Shown: positions 53,501-63,326, numbered from the stretch's first letter. The stretch is DNA of 64,000 bases from Mycobacterium lepromatosis (GCF_000975265.2 NZ_CP083405.1:682001-746000); one strand, 5' to 3'. Numbers and translations are program-made. The notes: generated by a model from the sequence alone, not told the origin.

Positions 53501-54760
53501 ATGGACCGCAAGCGGGTCGTTGTCGGCGTCTCCGGGGGTATCGCTGCGTATAAGGCGTGTACCGTGGTTCGTCAGCTTGCTGAAGCCGGTCACGAGGTGC
53601 GGGTCATCCCAACCCAGTCGGCGTTGCGTTTCGTCGGAGCCGCCACCTTCGAGGCACTCTCCGGCCAACCGGTGCACACCGGCGTGTTCGACGACGTTCC
53701 GGCAATGCCGCACGTGTACCTCGGCAAGCAGGCCGATTTGGTGGTGGTGGCGCCGGTCACCGCCGACCTGTTGGCCCGTGCAGTGCACGGCCGAGCCGAC
53801 GAGCTATTGACCGCGACCCTGCTCACCGCGCGGTGTCCGATCCTGTTCGCGCCGGCGATGCACACCGAGATGTGGTTGCATCCGGCCACCGTCGACAACG
53901 TGGCTATGCTGCGTCGCCGCGGCGCGATTGTTCTGGAACCTGCATCTGGGCGCCTCGCCGGTATCGATAGCGGAGCGGGACGCCTGCCCGAGGCTGAAGA
54001 GATCACAACGCTTGCTCAGTTGCTGCTGGAGCGGCACGACGCTTTACCCTATGACCTCGCGGGTAGCAGACTTCTAGTGACCGCCGGTGGTACTCGAGAG
54101 TCGATCGATCCGGTGCGCTTCATTGGGAACCGTAGCTCCGGTAAGCAGGGCTATGCTGTTGCGCGGGTCGCTGCTCAGCGCGGCGCCGAAGTCACGTTGA
54201 TCTCCGGGTACACCTCGGGGCTGACCAACCCTGCTGGGGTCGATGTGGTGCATGTTGGCTCGGCCCAGCAACTCGGAGACGCCGTTTCCAAGCACGCTCC
54301 CGACGCTGACGTGTTGGTGATGGCTGCGGCCGTGGCTGACTTCCGGCCCGCCCAAGTTGCTACCGCCAAGATCAAAAAAGGCCCCGATGACCAGGAAGAG
54401 CCGCTGATCGAGCTGGTGTACAACGACGACGTGTTGGCCTCCGTGGTGCGGGCTCGTGCGCATGGGCAGTTGCCTAACATGCGGGCCATTGTGGGATTCG
54501 CTGCCGAAACCGGCGACGCCAACGGCGATGTGTTATTTCATGCTCGCGCTAAGCTGCGGCGCAAGGGCTGTGACCTTTTAGTCGTGAACGCTGTGGGTGA
54601 CGGCAGGGCCTTTGAGGTGGACAACAACGACGGTTGGCTGCTGGCGTCCGACGGTACCGAGTTGGCGCTACAGCACGGTTCCAAGATGCTCATGGCCAGT
54701 CGTATTGTTGATGGGATCGTCACGTTTCTGCATGGCCTTCCCGATCTACGAGGCGGGTGA
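53501..54760 (+). CDS. coaBC: Bifunctional phosphopantothenoylcysteine decarboxylase / phosphopantothenate-cysteine ligase
   Basis: A 419-residue two-domain enzyme (dfp) for two steps of CoA synthesis. The CoaC flavodoxin-like half starts VVVGVSGGIAAYKACTVVRQ and has LFAPAMHTEMWLHPATVDNV, where the usual Asn of the PAMN motif is His, as in mycobacterial homologues. The CoaB half starts near residue 190: LLVTAGGTRESIDPVRFIGN with RSSGKQGYAVA (CTP site), MAAAVADFRPAQ, TAKIKKG (the KxKK motif) and IVGFAAETGD. ATG 53501 sits just after GGAGGTG; GTG 53498 is an alternative. Confidence 0.94.
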   Translation: MDRKRVVVGVSGGIAAYKACTVVRQLAEAGHEVRVIPTQSALRFVGAATFEALSGQPVHTGVFDDVPAMPHVYLGKQADLVVVAPVTADLLARAVHGRADELLTATLLTARCPILFAPAMHTEMWLHPATVDNVAMLRRRGAIVLEPASGRLAGIDSGAGRLPEAEEITTLAQLLLERHDALPYDLAGSRLLVTAGGTRESIDPVRFIGNRSSGKQGYAVARVAAQRGAEVTLISGYTSGLTNPAGVDVVHVGSAQQLGDAVSKHAPDADVLVMAAAVADFRPAQVATAKIKKGPDDQEEPLIELVYNDDVLASVVRARAHGQLPNMRAIVGFAAETGDANGDVLFHARAKLRRKGCDLLVVNAVGDGRAFEVDNNDGWLLASDGTELALQHGSKMLMASRIVDGIVTFLHGLPDLRGG

Positions 54761-54881
54761 CTGGCCCGTATCCTGTAAGGCTCCTGGATAAGTGCTGGGT
54801 GCTCTCTTTTCGAGTGGACGCACTGAGACTTATGTCAGAGAAGATAATTCGTTTAGCTAATTACTGAAAGGAAGCAGTGTA

Positions 54882-56093
54882 GTGAGTGGGAAGGGTCGGC
54901 TGTTCACCAGTGAGTCGGTGACCGAGGGACATCCCGACAAGATCTGTGATGCGATCAGCGACTCGATCCTCGACACACTTTTGGCGGAGGATCCTTGCTC
55001 ACGTGTCGCGGTCGAGACGTTGGTCACCACCGGGCAGGTGCATGTGGTGGGTGAAGTGACGACGTTGGCCAAGACGGCGTTCGCTGATATCAGTAAGACG
55101 GTCCGCGACCGTATTCTCGAGATCGGCTACGACTCGTCGGACAAGGGCTTCGATGGGGCGTCGTGCGGGGTCAACATCGGCATCGGTGCTCAGTCGCCTG
55201 ACATTGCCCAAGGCGTCGATACCGCCCATGAGGTACGCGTCGAAGGCACGGCGGATCCGCTGGATGCCCAGGGTGCCGGTGACCAAGGCCTGATGTTCGG
55301 TTACGCGATCAATGACACCCCGGAACTGATGCCGCTACCGATTGCTCTGGCTCACCGGCTGTCGCGACGGCTGACCGAGGTACGCAAGAACGGTGTGCTG
55401 CCCTACTTGCGTTCTGACGGCAAGACCCAGGTCACCATCGCCTACGAGGACAATGTCCCAGTGCGTTTGGATACGGTGGTCATCTCCACTCAGCACGCTG
55501 CTGGTATCGACCTGGATGCCACGCTGGCTCCCGATATCCGGGAGAAGGTGCTCAACACCGTTATTGACGACCTGTCTCATGACACCTTGGATGCATCGTC
55601 GGTGCGGGTGCTGGTAAACCCGACCGGCAAGTTCGTGCTCGGGGGGCCGATGGGTGATGCCGGGCTCACCGGTCGCAAGATCATCGTCGACACCTACGGT
55701 GGCTGGGCGCGCCACGGCGGCGGCGCCTTCTCCGGCAAGGATCCGTCCAAGGTGGACCGGTCGGCAGCCTATGCGATGCGCTGGGTGGCCAAGAACATCG
55801 TCGCTGCTGGGCTGGCGGAGCGGGTCGAGGTGCAGGTGGCATACGCCATCGGCAAAGCCGCCCCGGTCGGTTTGTTCGTCGAGACCTTTGGCACCGAGGC
55901 GGTCGATCCAGCCAAGATCGAGAAAGCCATCGGCGAGGTGTTCGATCTCCGTCCCGGAGCGATCATCCGCGACCTGCACCTGTTGCGCCCGATTTACGCG
56001 CAAACTGCCGCCTATGGGCACTTCGGTCGCACTGACGTCGAACTGCCGTGGGAGCAGCTCAACAAAGTCGACGATCTCAAGCGCGCCATCTAG
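54882..56093 (+). CDS. metK: S-adenosylmethionine synthetase
   Basis: A 403-residue methionine adenosyltransferase making AdoMet from ATP and methionine. N-terminal [20 protein letters not shown] carries the ATP His and Mg Asp. [12 protein letters not shown] is the hexapeptide signature. [18 protein letters not shown] is the P-loop-like signature with Lys. [18 protein letters not shown] and a YGHFGR motif lie at the C-terminus. The GTG start is preceded by GAAAGGAAG. It lies 121 bp after coaBC and may have its own promoter. AdoMet supply links it to the methyltransferases at the right end only in a general way. Confidence 0.97.
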   Translation: MSGKGRLFTSESVTEGHPDKICDAISDSILDTLLAEDPCSRVAVETLVTTGQVHVVGEVTTLAKTAFADISKTVRDRILEIGYDSSDKGFDGASCGVNIGIGAQSPDIAQGVDTAHEVRVEGTADPLDAQGAGDQGLMFGYAINDTPELMPLPIALAHRLSRRLTEVRKNGVLPYLRSDGKTQVTIAYEDNVPVRLDTVVISTQHAAGIDLDATLAPDIREKVLNTVIDDLSHDTLDASSVRVLVNPTGKFVLGGPMGDAGLTGRKIIVDTYGGWARHGGGAFSGKDPSKVDRSAAYAMRWVAKNIVAAGLAERVEVQVAYAIGKAAPVGLFVETFGTEAVDPAKIEKAIGEVFDLRPGAIIRDLHLLRPIYAQTAAYGHFGRTDVELPWEQLNKVDDLKRAI

Positions 56094-56104
56094 GGGCGCA
56101 CCGC

Positions 56105-56670
56105 TCACACGGTGGGCGGCATGGGGGTGGTCGTGGTCAAGCGCGGGCAAGCCGTCGATGCTGCGTCGGTTGACTTCTGCGAGGTGAGCGAACTTCTCAT
56201 GGGTGGCTTTGCTGTGCGCCGCGACGAGCGTTGGCCGCTCATCGACAAGTTCGTAGTCTCGTAGTAGGGCACTGCGTATCCGCATGCATCGGCTATCTGC
56301 TCGACATCAATGACGAATGGTTCCTCGCAAACCTGGCTGCGGGGAACCGAAATACGATTGCGAATTGTCGAATTCAACGTTGTCTCGCCGCACGACCCGG
56401 CCGATGCCTAATAGTCACAAGATCTGCGAGTTGCGGGTGAACGAGCAGAACATAATGGTGATCCGGCCATTGTCACTCAAGTAGGTGATGATTTCAGCAG
56501 CGCTATCGAACAGATCGAAAATAGGCGACGGTGTGGTCGTCTAGCACCGCGAATGTGTCATAGTATCCTTTGGGTGAGAGGTTCACTCGGTCTCTTTGGG
56601 ACGGTGCAGTTGCGACGAAAAACATGGCCTGTTTGCCGATGAATTCTCGTAGCGACGGGTCAAGGCGCGA
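56105..56670 (-). pseudogene. Pyridoxamine 5'-phosphate oxidase-like flavin protein, decayed
   Basis: Minus-strand blocks are FIGKQAMFFVATAPS, then DRVNLSPKGYYDTFAVLDDH with TVAYF (56640-56530), then ITIMFCSFTRN near 56455, GIGRVVRRDNVEFD near 56400, EEPFVIDVEQIADACGYAVP (56330-56270) and HEKFAHLAEVNRRSIDGLPA near 56190-56140. This order is the split-barrel pattern of PNPOx-like proteins of about 180-230 residues that bind FMN or F420. Frame changes separate the blocks, and a stop lies near 56420. It is convergent with metK. The cofactor is not decidable. Confidence 0.8.
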
Positions 56671-56729
56671 AACTTCTTCACCACCGAGAAGCTCCTTACC
56701 AGCACATCATGGGCTACCCAGAGGCGCCA

Positions 56730-57720
56730 GCCTACTGGGACGAGGAGTGCAGAGCCTTACGCAGCGCCGCCGGTACCCGGCTCATCGTCTCGGCTGGCGG
56801 GCACACCCAGGGCGAAACTGATGTAGCCGTGCACCATTGTCGGCTCGTAGCGCCACTTTGTTTTTGTTGGCACTCCGGCTGAGTTGAGGGGTCGGCGTAC
56901 CGAGTTCCGTCGTATCGCACTGGGGTCATGTTTGGTGACGTCGATGAAGGTAGGAGGTAGACTTGATAGATCAGCGGCATTGGCTGGGGCGAGGGTGGCA
57001 GGAAGTGTCGTGTAGTCGCGGATGTCGAGGGGAGGAACGTACCAGGTCAGAAATACATTCAATGACGTTGCGGTCCAGAATCGGTCCACCGGCATTCTAG
57101 GTGAAAGACGGCAGCGACAGGTCAGCTGTGGTTGACGGGCACCACAACAATTGGAAAACTACTTTCGGTCCGCCACTATACACGATAATCGCCGGCCAGC
57201 TGTGTCATGACCGCTGAGGTGTTGGTGGCCCGCGGAAATCACTAGCGACGGTGATCCGACGTGGGGCACCGCCTAGATCGGCGCCGTGCTTCAGCTACCT
57301 GGCTTGTCCTCAATTGCTCCCCGCTAACGGATGCTCCGGTGCCAGTGGGTAGCTGACAGACACCACGACGGCGTCCATGCTGACGGCGTGCGCGTGAGTG
57401 ATTGCGTCGTGGGTGTCCACGACTCCCGATAGACCAGCTGCCGCCGTGGTAGTAAACGACGAAACGATGGGTCAGCTGTTAAGTGGTCCTAGTGGACGGC
57501 CAATAGATTCGAACCGGGCTGTCCGGTGAGTTTGTCATATCCGACGGTCCTATCTGCGATCCGCAGTTCGGGAAGCATCTTCAGAGGTGCCTTGAACTGC
57601 TTGAGTTTCGCGCGTGCGAAGTTGATGCCGTCGGCGATACTTAAGGTCGGTGTGAATACGTCGAGCAGCGCCTTGAGCGTCGGATCGATATCTGGCCGGG
57701 AGGGGCCGTGGGCTCCGTCA
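56730..57720 (-). pseudogene. Hormone-sensitive-lipase-family esterase (LipH/LipI-like), decayed
   Basis: The gene starts near 57719 on the minus strand (MTEPTAPPGQIS). The second frame gives DPTLKALLDVFTPTLSIADG and FARAKLKQFKAPLKMLPELR. Near 57455 comes YYHGGSW, a damaged HGGG oxyanion hole, then VVDTHDAITHAHAVSMDAVV with SVSYPLAPEHPLAG. The C-terminal part, ADLSSLPPTFIDVTKHDP (catalytic Asp) and MVHGYISFALGVPASRD (catalytic His), lies in 56980-56800. The GDSAGG nucleophile region is missing, so a large internal deletion and several frameshifts have removed activity. Confidence 0.82.
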
Positions 57721-57734
57721 TTGGCCTACCATAC

Positions 57735-57935
57735 GCACCAAGGGATCTAAATCTAAAATCTAAGGAGTGCAAAGCTGGCCGCAGCGTGGCTAGTCCACGG
57801 TACCAGTGTGGTGGTGCCCCCGGGCAGCACACCCGCGTTAGTCGTGCACCATCATCTCGGCGCATTGTGCACCTCGACAGGTCTTCAGCGGCTGTCACCA
57901 ACTCGCCGTACCGTATCCCGTTGTCGTGCAACTGA
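57735..57935 (-). pseudogene. C-terminal remnant of a second LipH/LipI-type esterase
   Basis: On the minus strand from about 57931 the text NGIRYGELVTAAEDLSRCTM is followed by DDGARLTRV and, near 57790, RGLATLRPALHSLDF. This is the last 60 residues of an HSL-family esterase (D.GIRY.ELL.AAG...EVHN...HGY...RGLAALR.ALH). It ends just before the start of the next esterase remnant, so two tandem paralogues once stood here, as lipH and lipI do in M. tuberculosis. The upstream 80% is gone. Confidence 0.7.
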
Positions 57936-57959
57936 TTGTAACCGGCGGCTGCTTGTTGG

Positions 57960-58386
57960 CGATCCCGTGATGGACAGAGTCATGCGTTTGAGGCTTGGCG
58001 ACATTCCTGTTGGCGCGCTTCTGTGTCCTGGCCGCATTAGTGCTGCTGGCGCCGTCCCGGACGCGTGTGCCCTCTGTGATCTTGGTAGTGTCTCCCTCGG
58101 TGGCCCTGCTGACCTGGTTCTAACCGTACCTGGGCGCTGACAAACTGACGGCTCCGGTGACAATCTACATTGTCGTGCTGTGCGCAATGATCTGCGCCGA
58201 TCTACTGACGCGGCTGCCGACGATCTAGACTGCGGTGGGGGCCAGTGTTGTTTCGTGGTGTCGGGCACGACGATTGCCATCGTCCGGTTCATCCTGGGCA
58301 ACGAGGTGTTGGCGATGCTTATTTGGTGGTCGTATGCCCTGGAAGGGATCCTGATCACGGCCGGGTTTTTCTTTGGTCGAGAGTAG
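57960..58386 (+). pseudogene. YhhN-family multi-pass membrane protein (lysoplasmalogenase-like), decayed
   Basis: Hydrophobic blocks in different frames follow one another: FLCVLAALVLLAPSRT near 58010, SVILVVSPSVALLTWF near 58080, [20 protein letters not shown] near 58150, and [20 protein letters not shown] followed by [19 protein letters not shown] (58270-58386). The order and the last block resemble the ends of YhhN proteins (LSD..IAL.RF....L.....Y..GQ.LI..G), with eight membrane segments when intact. Stops occur near 58117 and 58228. It lies upstream of priA, like Rv1401. Confidence 0.65.
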
Positions 58387-58551
58387 TTGAATAACGCTCC
58401 CGAGTTCGCTAAAAGCTAGAGGTCAGTGGTCGCGGCTACCGTGTCAAGGCTGTCCGGCAGAATGTCGGCTGCAGTATCGTAGGTTGCGAAATATAGGAAA
58501 GTCGTTGCATCAAAATATATTTCGACGAAGAGTTGGATATCGAGACGACCG

Positions 58552-60594
58552 TTGCGGCTGGTCAGTTGGCTCGACGTGACCCGGGACAGTGGTGCCCGCA
58601 TGCCCGTTGGGGTTGAGCCCATCGCGCGAGTGTTGCCGATGCTGTCGATGCCGCATCTGGATCGCGAGTTCGACTACCTGGTATCCGCCGAGCAGTCTGA
58701 CGATGCTCAGCCGGGGGTGCGGGTACGGGTGCGGTTCCATGGTCGGCTGGTAGACGGGTTTGTGCTGGAGCGCCGTAACGACACAGAGCACCTCGGCAAA
58801 CTGGGCTGGCTGGATCGCGTAGTATCCGCTGAGCCGGTACTCACCGCAGAAGTACGCCGGCTGGTCGACGCGGTGGTGGCTCGCTATGCCGGGACTAGAC
58901 CGGATGTGTTGCGGCTGGCGGTCCCGGCTCGGCATGCCAGAGTGGAGCGGGAAACTCTTGCGGTCCCCGCGTCACCGCCCCCGTTGATTCCAGCGCCGGT
59001 CGACCCGTCGGGCTGGGAGGTGTACGGTCGTGGCGGGCAGTTCCTGACCGCGCTGGCCGAGTCGCGTGCCGCACGCGCTGTCTGGCAAGCGCTACCCGGC
59101 GAGCAATGGGCGGACCGATTTGCCGAGGCTGCCGCGCAAGCCATCCGAGCCGGACGTGCGGTGTTGGCGATCGTGCCTGATCAGCGGGATTTGGATGCTT
59201 TGTGGCAGGCCGTGACGACTCGTGTCGACGAACGCAGTGTCGTGGCCCTCTCGGCGGGTCTGGGTCCGGCAGTGCGGTATCAGCGTTGGCTGAAGGTGTT
59301 GCGCGGCAGCGCGCGGCTAGTGATCGGCACCCGTAGCGCGGTGTTCGCACCGGTCAACGACCTGGGTCTGGTCATGGTCTGGTCTGACGCTGACGACATG
59401 TTGGCTGAGCCGCGGGCACCCTATCCGCATGCCCGTGAGGTGGCGATGTTGCGCGCGTATCAGGCTTGCTGCGCAGCATTGATCGGCGGCTACACTCGGA
59501 CGGCAGAAGCCCACGCGTTGGTGCGCAGCGGATGGGCTCACGATGTGGTTGCGGCACGCCCTGTGGTTCGTGCTCATGCTCCGCGGGTAGTGGCCCTCGA
59601 CGACAGCGGATACGCCGAAGAACGTGACCCGGCAGCCCGCACTGCGCGACTTCCATCGATTGCACTGCGCGCGGCCCGTTCGGCGCTTGCGGCTGGAGCA
59701 CCGGTGCTAGTGCAGGTGCCACGGCGTGGGTATGTACCATCGCTGGCCTGTGGGCGGTGTCGCACAGTCGCCCGTTGTCGACACTGCACGGGTCCGCTTT
59801 CGCTGCTAGACCGCGCCACCCCCGGTACCTTCTGTTGCTGGTGCGGCCGGGTCGATTTGACGTTGCGTTGTGCGCGCTGCGGGTCAGAGGCGGTGCGCGC
59901 GGTGGTGGTTGGGGCTCGCCGCACGGCCGAAGAGCTCGGCCGTGCGTTCGCCGGTACGCCGGTCATCACCTCGGTGGGCGACATCATCGTCTCGGAAGTC
60001 GGTGCCCGACCGGCCCTGGTGGTTGCCACCCCCGGGGCTGAACCGTGCGTGCCAGGTGGGTACGGGGCAGCGCTGCTGCTGGATACCTGGGCATTGCTAG
60101 GCCGGCAAGATCTGCGAGCGGCTGAGGAAGCTCTGTGGCGTTGGATGACCGCGGCCGCGTTAGTGCGTGCGTGGGGTGATGGGGGGGTGGTGATGGTAGT
60201 AGCCGAAGCATCCATTCCGACAGTGCAGTCGTTGATCCGTTGGGATCCGGCCGGTCACGCAGAGGCTGAACTGGCGGCTCGAACCGAAGTCGGCTTGCCG
60301 CCTAGTGTGCACATAGCGGCGGTTGATGGTACCGCCGGCGCAGTTAAAGAGTTGCTGCAGGAGGTCCGGTTGCCCGATGAAGCTGATTTGCTCGGCCCAG
60401 TGGACCTGCCGCCGGGCGTGCGCCGCCCAGCAGGCACCCCCGTCGGCGCACCAATCAGCAGGCTGTTGGTCCGTGTGCCTCGCGAGCAGGGTTGGCAACT
60501 GGCAGCGAGTCTGCGGCGTGGCATCGGCGTGCTCAGCGTCCGGCAAACTCATCAGTTGGTCCGGGTGCAGATTGACCCGCTGCACATCGGATAG
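58552..60594 (+). CDS. priA: Primosomal protein N' (PriA), degenerate helicase form
   Basis: A 680-residue PriA homologue. The N-terminal 3'-DNA-binding domain is clear (VLPMLSMPHLDREFDYLVSA, then GVRVRVRFHGRLVDGFVLER). The helicase region has lost hallmarks: no G-K-T/S P-loop is seen, and the DEEH box reads WSDADDMLAEPRAPY. The zinc-binding domain is kept: CGRCRTVARCRHC and CCWCGRVDLTLRCARC, eight Cys in CxxC pairs. Actinobacterial PriA proteins are generally annotated as probable ATP-independent for this reason. The start may be the ATG at 58600 (MPVGVEPIARVLPML), which removes unconserved residues. Replication restart is its likely role. Confidence 0.9.
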   Translation: MRLVSWLDVTRDSGARMPVGVEPIARVLPMLSMPHLDREFDYLVSAEQSDDAQPGVRVRVRFHGRLVDGFVLERRNDTEHLGKLGWLDRVVSAEPVLTAEVRRLVDAVVARYAGTRPDVLRLAVPARHARVERETLAVPASPPPLIPAPVDPSGWEVYGRGGQFLTALAESRAARAVWQALPGEQWADRFAEAAAQAIRAGRAVLAIVPDQRDLDALWQAVTTRVDERSVVALSAGLGPAVRYQRWLKVLRGSARLVIGTRSAVFAPVNDLGLVMVWSDADDMLAEPRAPYPHAREVAMLRAYQACCAALIGGYTRTAEAHALVRSGWAHDVVAARPVVRAHAPRVVALDDSGYAEERDPAARTARLPSIALRAARSALAAGAPVLVQVPRRGYVPSLACGRCRTVARCRHCTGPLSLLDRATPGTFCCWCGRVDLTLRCARCGSEAVRAVVVGARRTAEELGRAFAGTPVITSVGDIIVSEVGARPALVVATPGAEPCVPGGYGAALLLDTWALLGRQDLRAAEEALWRWMTAAALVRAWGDGGVVMVVAEASIPTVQSLIRWDPAGHAEAELAARTEVGLPPSVHIAAVDGTAGAVKELLQEVRLPDEADLLGPVDLPPGVRRPAGTPVGAPISRLLVRVPREQGWQLAASLRRGIGVLSVRQTHQLVRVQIDPLHIG

Positions 60595-60609
60595 CCTCAC
60601 AGCTTGTGG

Positions 60610-61490
60610 ACGACGAAATCAAGTATTCTCGCTTTACTATTATTCCCTACTTCATATATTGTCGGCTGAGCTCGGCAAGCTTGGCGTCGGGTGCCGCTGT
60701 GCGTTCGAGGCCGTCGGCGATGTTGAGTTAGGCAATTGATCAACCGGGCTGTATAAGGTCTTGAAGTAGTCGCGGCATGCTTTGGGGGAGCAGAACCGGT
60801 CCACTGTCAAGCATTCGCTTTGTGTGCGTGTATCATTGACGTGGTAGCACAGCAAGTTGAAGTCGCTCGCATAATCCTCGTGTCCTCACCACCCCTCCGG
60901 GGGGCGCTTCCGGCGTGACATCCGGTCGGTACAGTGTCAATCTGGTGGAAAAAATCGACAGTAGAACTCTTCGGGTGTCAATCCGTCAATCTGGGTCAAT
61001 CTGGATCGTGCCGCGACGATACATCCGGGCTAGTTTCATCAGCAGCACGTTGATGACGCGGGGCGAACATCACTCCGGTCGTCGAGAGTGCCGCGTCAAA
61101 TTCGCCGGCTCCGAACGGCAAAGCTTGGACGTTGGCTTCCCGTCAGTCGAGCTCAAGACCCGCTGCTGCCTTGATGGAGGCGGCAGCAACCCGGGTGTCA
61201 GATCGCTGGTAACGACAGGGCACCGACCATAGCAGCGGGGAGTGAGGCATTGCACGAACCGTGCGGTTACGTTAAGCACGTGATCGCCGGAACGCATGCC
61301 GATAGCAGAACACAAGGTTGGATGTTGGGCCTAAGTGTCGCCAGAACCTCGTCGGTGATGGACGCGTAGTAGCCCAGGTCCACAATGCCTGATGTGTGGT
61401 CGCTGGGACACGGAGCATGCTGCTCGAGTTTACTGGTTGCGGCGAAAGCCATCGGATCTCTTGGGGAAGGAAACATGACACGATTAGGGA
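60610..61490 (-). pseudogene. SAM-dependent methyltransferase, decayed paralogue of the gene at 62316-63140
   Basis: Minus-strand blocks parallel the intact methyltransferase nearby. LGYYASITDEVLATLRPNIQ (about 61365-61310) is followed by SAIGMRSGDHVLNVTA (motif I, with the V-L-D-V-A-A-G-S-G loop destroyed), TSDLTPGLL, REANVQALPFGAGEFDAALS and TTGVMFAPRHQRAADE (61150-61035). After a gap comes DYFKTLYSPVDQL near 60755. The intact paralogue reads REANAEALPFGDGEFDVVMS at the equivalent place. Frameshifts near motif I and loss of motifs III and IV kill it. In M. tuberculosis two such genes (Rv1403c, Rv1405c) flank the MarR gene. Confidence 0.82.
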
Positions 61491-61695
61491 CCTGCGACTC
61501 CGATCCGATTTCGCCGTCGAGGGCAGGAATTTTCGACTAGCAATCTAGATCATGTTCCGCGGCAATAGTGTGTGAGTGCAATAGTAGTATTTTATAGTTG
61601 CTACGCTGTAGGGCTGTTACACTTTTCATGTGTTTAGCCCGTCTAGTGCGACAACGATGTTGGCGGCCTGAGAAGGGTTTGGACATGGGGGCACG

Positions 61696-62181
61696 ATGGT
61701 AATGGAAGATACGACTGTAGCTGATGAGTCGTTGGATGGCATTACCGATGCTTTGCTTACAGCGTCCCGGTTGTTGGTTGCTATCTCGGCTCACTCAATC
61801 GGCCAAGTCGACGAGACCATTACCTTTCCTCAGTTTCGAACATTGGTGATCTTGTCCAATCGAGGTCCGGTCAACTTGGCCACCTTGGCTGGTTTGTTGG
61901 GTGTGCAACCGTCGGCTACCGGCCGTATGGTCGATCGATTGGTCGTTGCCGGGTTAATCGATCGCTTGCCGCATCCTACCTCTCGGCGGGAACTGCTCGC
62001 AGCGTTGACCAAGCGTGGACGGGAGGTCGTTAGGCGGGTCACCGCGCAGCGGCGTGCTGAGATCGCTCGAATCGTAGAAAAAATGCCGCTCTCCGAACGT
62101 CGCGGACTGGTACGAGCCCTGGCGGCATTCAGCGCCGCTGGCGGTGAGCCAGACGTACGACTCGATATAATTTCGATATAA
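61696..62181 (+). CDS. MarR-family transcriptional regulator (Rv1404-like)
   Basis: 161 residues with a winged helix-turn-helix: TFPQFRTLVILSNRGPVNLA, TLAGLLGVQPSATGRMVDRL (recognition helix) and VVAGLIDRLPHPTSRRELLA with the wing Arg/Glu pattern typical of MarR. The dimerisation helices are at both ends (DALLTASRLLVAISAHSI; GLVRALAAFSAAGG). The ATG at 61696 has an in-frame upstream alternative near 61684, and the leader is GGGGGCACG. It is divergent from the dead methyltransferase and convergent with the intact one. In relatives such regulators control the adjacent methyltransferase genes; no operator was identified. Confidence 0.92.
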   Translation: MVMEDTTVADESLDGITDALLTASRLLVAISAHSIGQVDETITFPQFRTLVILSNRGPVNLATLAGLLGVQPSATGRMVDRLVVAGLIDRLPHPTSRRELLAALTKRGREVVRRVTAQRRAEIARIVEKMPLSERRGLVRALAAFSAAGGEPDVRLDIISI

Positions 62182-62259
62182 TGACATAATGTAAGCGGTA
62201 GGTGGGGCGACGCTCTGCTGTTAACGGCCTATGGCCAATTCTTTAATTTTTTGTGGCAG

Positions 62260-62303
62260 CGCCCCGAGCTCGGCATTGGGGGAGGGGGGCCGAGCTCGGG
62301 GCG
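62260..62303. terminator. Strong stem-loop between convergent genes
   Basis: CGCCCCGAGCTCGGC (62260-62274) pairs perfectly with GCCGAGCTCGGGGCG (62289-62303) around a 14-nt G-rich loop. It lies 13 bp after the stop of the minus-strand methyltransferase (62316) and 78 bp after the MarR stop. No U-tract follows in either direction, which is common for mycobacterial terminators. It probably terminates both convergent transcripts. Confidence 0.8.
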
Positions 62304-62315
62304 GCCGGTCTCATC

Positions 62316-63140
62316 TCAGTGTCTTTGCGCGGTGAGCAGTAGGTATTCCCAACTCATAGTGCTGTTTGTCAAGTATTTTTGTGCTAGCTCGATGAGTTGT
62401 GCGTCAAGTTCGGCGGTAAGCACCGAGTTGTCGCCGATGTTTGCGTAGGCCTCGATGGTCGGGCCGTAATGGTTCTTGAAGTAGTTGTGGACGCCCTCGG
62501 CGGAGTCGAACCGCTTTACCTCGAGCTGTCTGCGCTCTGTTTTTACGTTGGTGACGCCATCACCTAGCAGGCCGCGGATGTAGGTCTCGCGTCCCCATAG
62601 TGCCGCCGGGGGTAAGGCTGCCGAAAGGCTTGGCCGATATGGCCTGATGGTAGCCAACATTCGGCCGAAGAATCCCTCTTGTGTCCAACTGATCACACCG
62701 ATTGTCCCGCCGGGCCGACAAAGTCGAATTAGCTCGCTAGCAGCGCGTCGATGGTCTGGCGCGAACATCACACCGATGGCTGACATCACGACGTCGAACT
62801 CCCCGTCACCAAACGGCAGGGCTTCTGCATTGGCTTCTCGGTATTCGAGTGTCAATCCGAGTTCGGTGGCTCTGGCTTGGGAACGCTGTAACAGCTCCGG
62901 CGTCAGGTCGGTGGAGACGATGGTGGCACCCGTCTTGGCGGCGGGAAGTGAGATGTTGCCGGAGCCGGCGGCGACGTCGAGTACCTGCATGCCCGGTCGA
63001 ATGCCTGTGGCGGTGACCAGGATTGGCCCGAGTGGAGCCATCACCTCTTCGGCCATCAAAGCGTAGTCACCCAGCGCCCACATCGCCCGATGAATAGCCG
63101 CAAGCGACTGATCCTCGTGGATGGGCGTGTCGAGGTTCAT
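62316..63140 (-). CDS. SAM-dependent methyltransferase (UbiE-type fold)
   Basis: 274 residues from ATG 63140. The Rossmann-fold core begins GIRPGMQVLDVAAGSGNISL (motif I, about 48-67). The acidic post-I loop TIVSTDLTPELLQRSQARA, YREANAEALPFGDGEFDVVM (motif II) and SAIGVMFAPDHRRAASELIR follow, then CRPGGTIGVISWTQEGFFGR. The C-terminal region has FDSAEGVHNYFKNHYGPTIE and AELDAQLIELAQKYLTN. The substrate is unknown; small-molecule methylation is likely. It is the intact paralogue of the dead gene on the other side of the MarR regulator. The upstream region (63141-63300) is AT-rich with short CACTAGCAATAGT-type repeats, possibly its promoter. Confidence 0.93.
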   Translation of the reverse strand: MNLDTPIHEDQSLAAIHRAMWALGDYALMAEEVMAPLGPILVTATGIRPGMQVLDVAAGSGNISLPAAKTGATIVSTDLTPELLQRSQARATELGLTLEYREANAEALPFGDGEFDVVMSAIGVMFAPDHRRAASELIRLCRPGGTIGVISWTQEGFFGRMLATIRPYRPSLSAALPPAALWGRETYIRGLLGDGVTNVKTERRQLEVKRFDSAEGVHNYFKNHYGPTIEAYANIGDNSVLTAELDAQLIELAQKYLTNSTMSWEYLLLTAQRH

Positions 63141-63326
63141 CGGTCTCCTCCCAAGTGCAATCGTGCTCGCTAGAAATAGTAAGCACTAGCAATAGTGAAT
63201 GTCCATAACATATAGAAAATGTTCATAATAACCTGTTGCGTGTGCGTATGTCGTCTACGTGGTTTACGCCACATGCGTACAGGCTGCGGGATAGGAAAGG
63301 ACGGGGACCGTTTTTAGACTGTGTTG

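Noticed and set aside
57500..57520. tRNA-like GATTCGAACC on the plus strand
   Set aside because: It lies in the esterase pseudogene, where the minus strand encodes the conserved QPGSNLL stretch; no cloverleaf forms.
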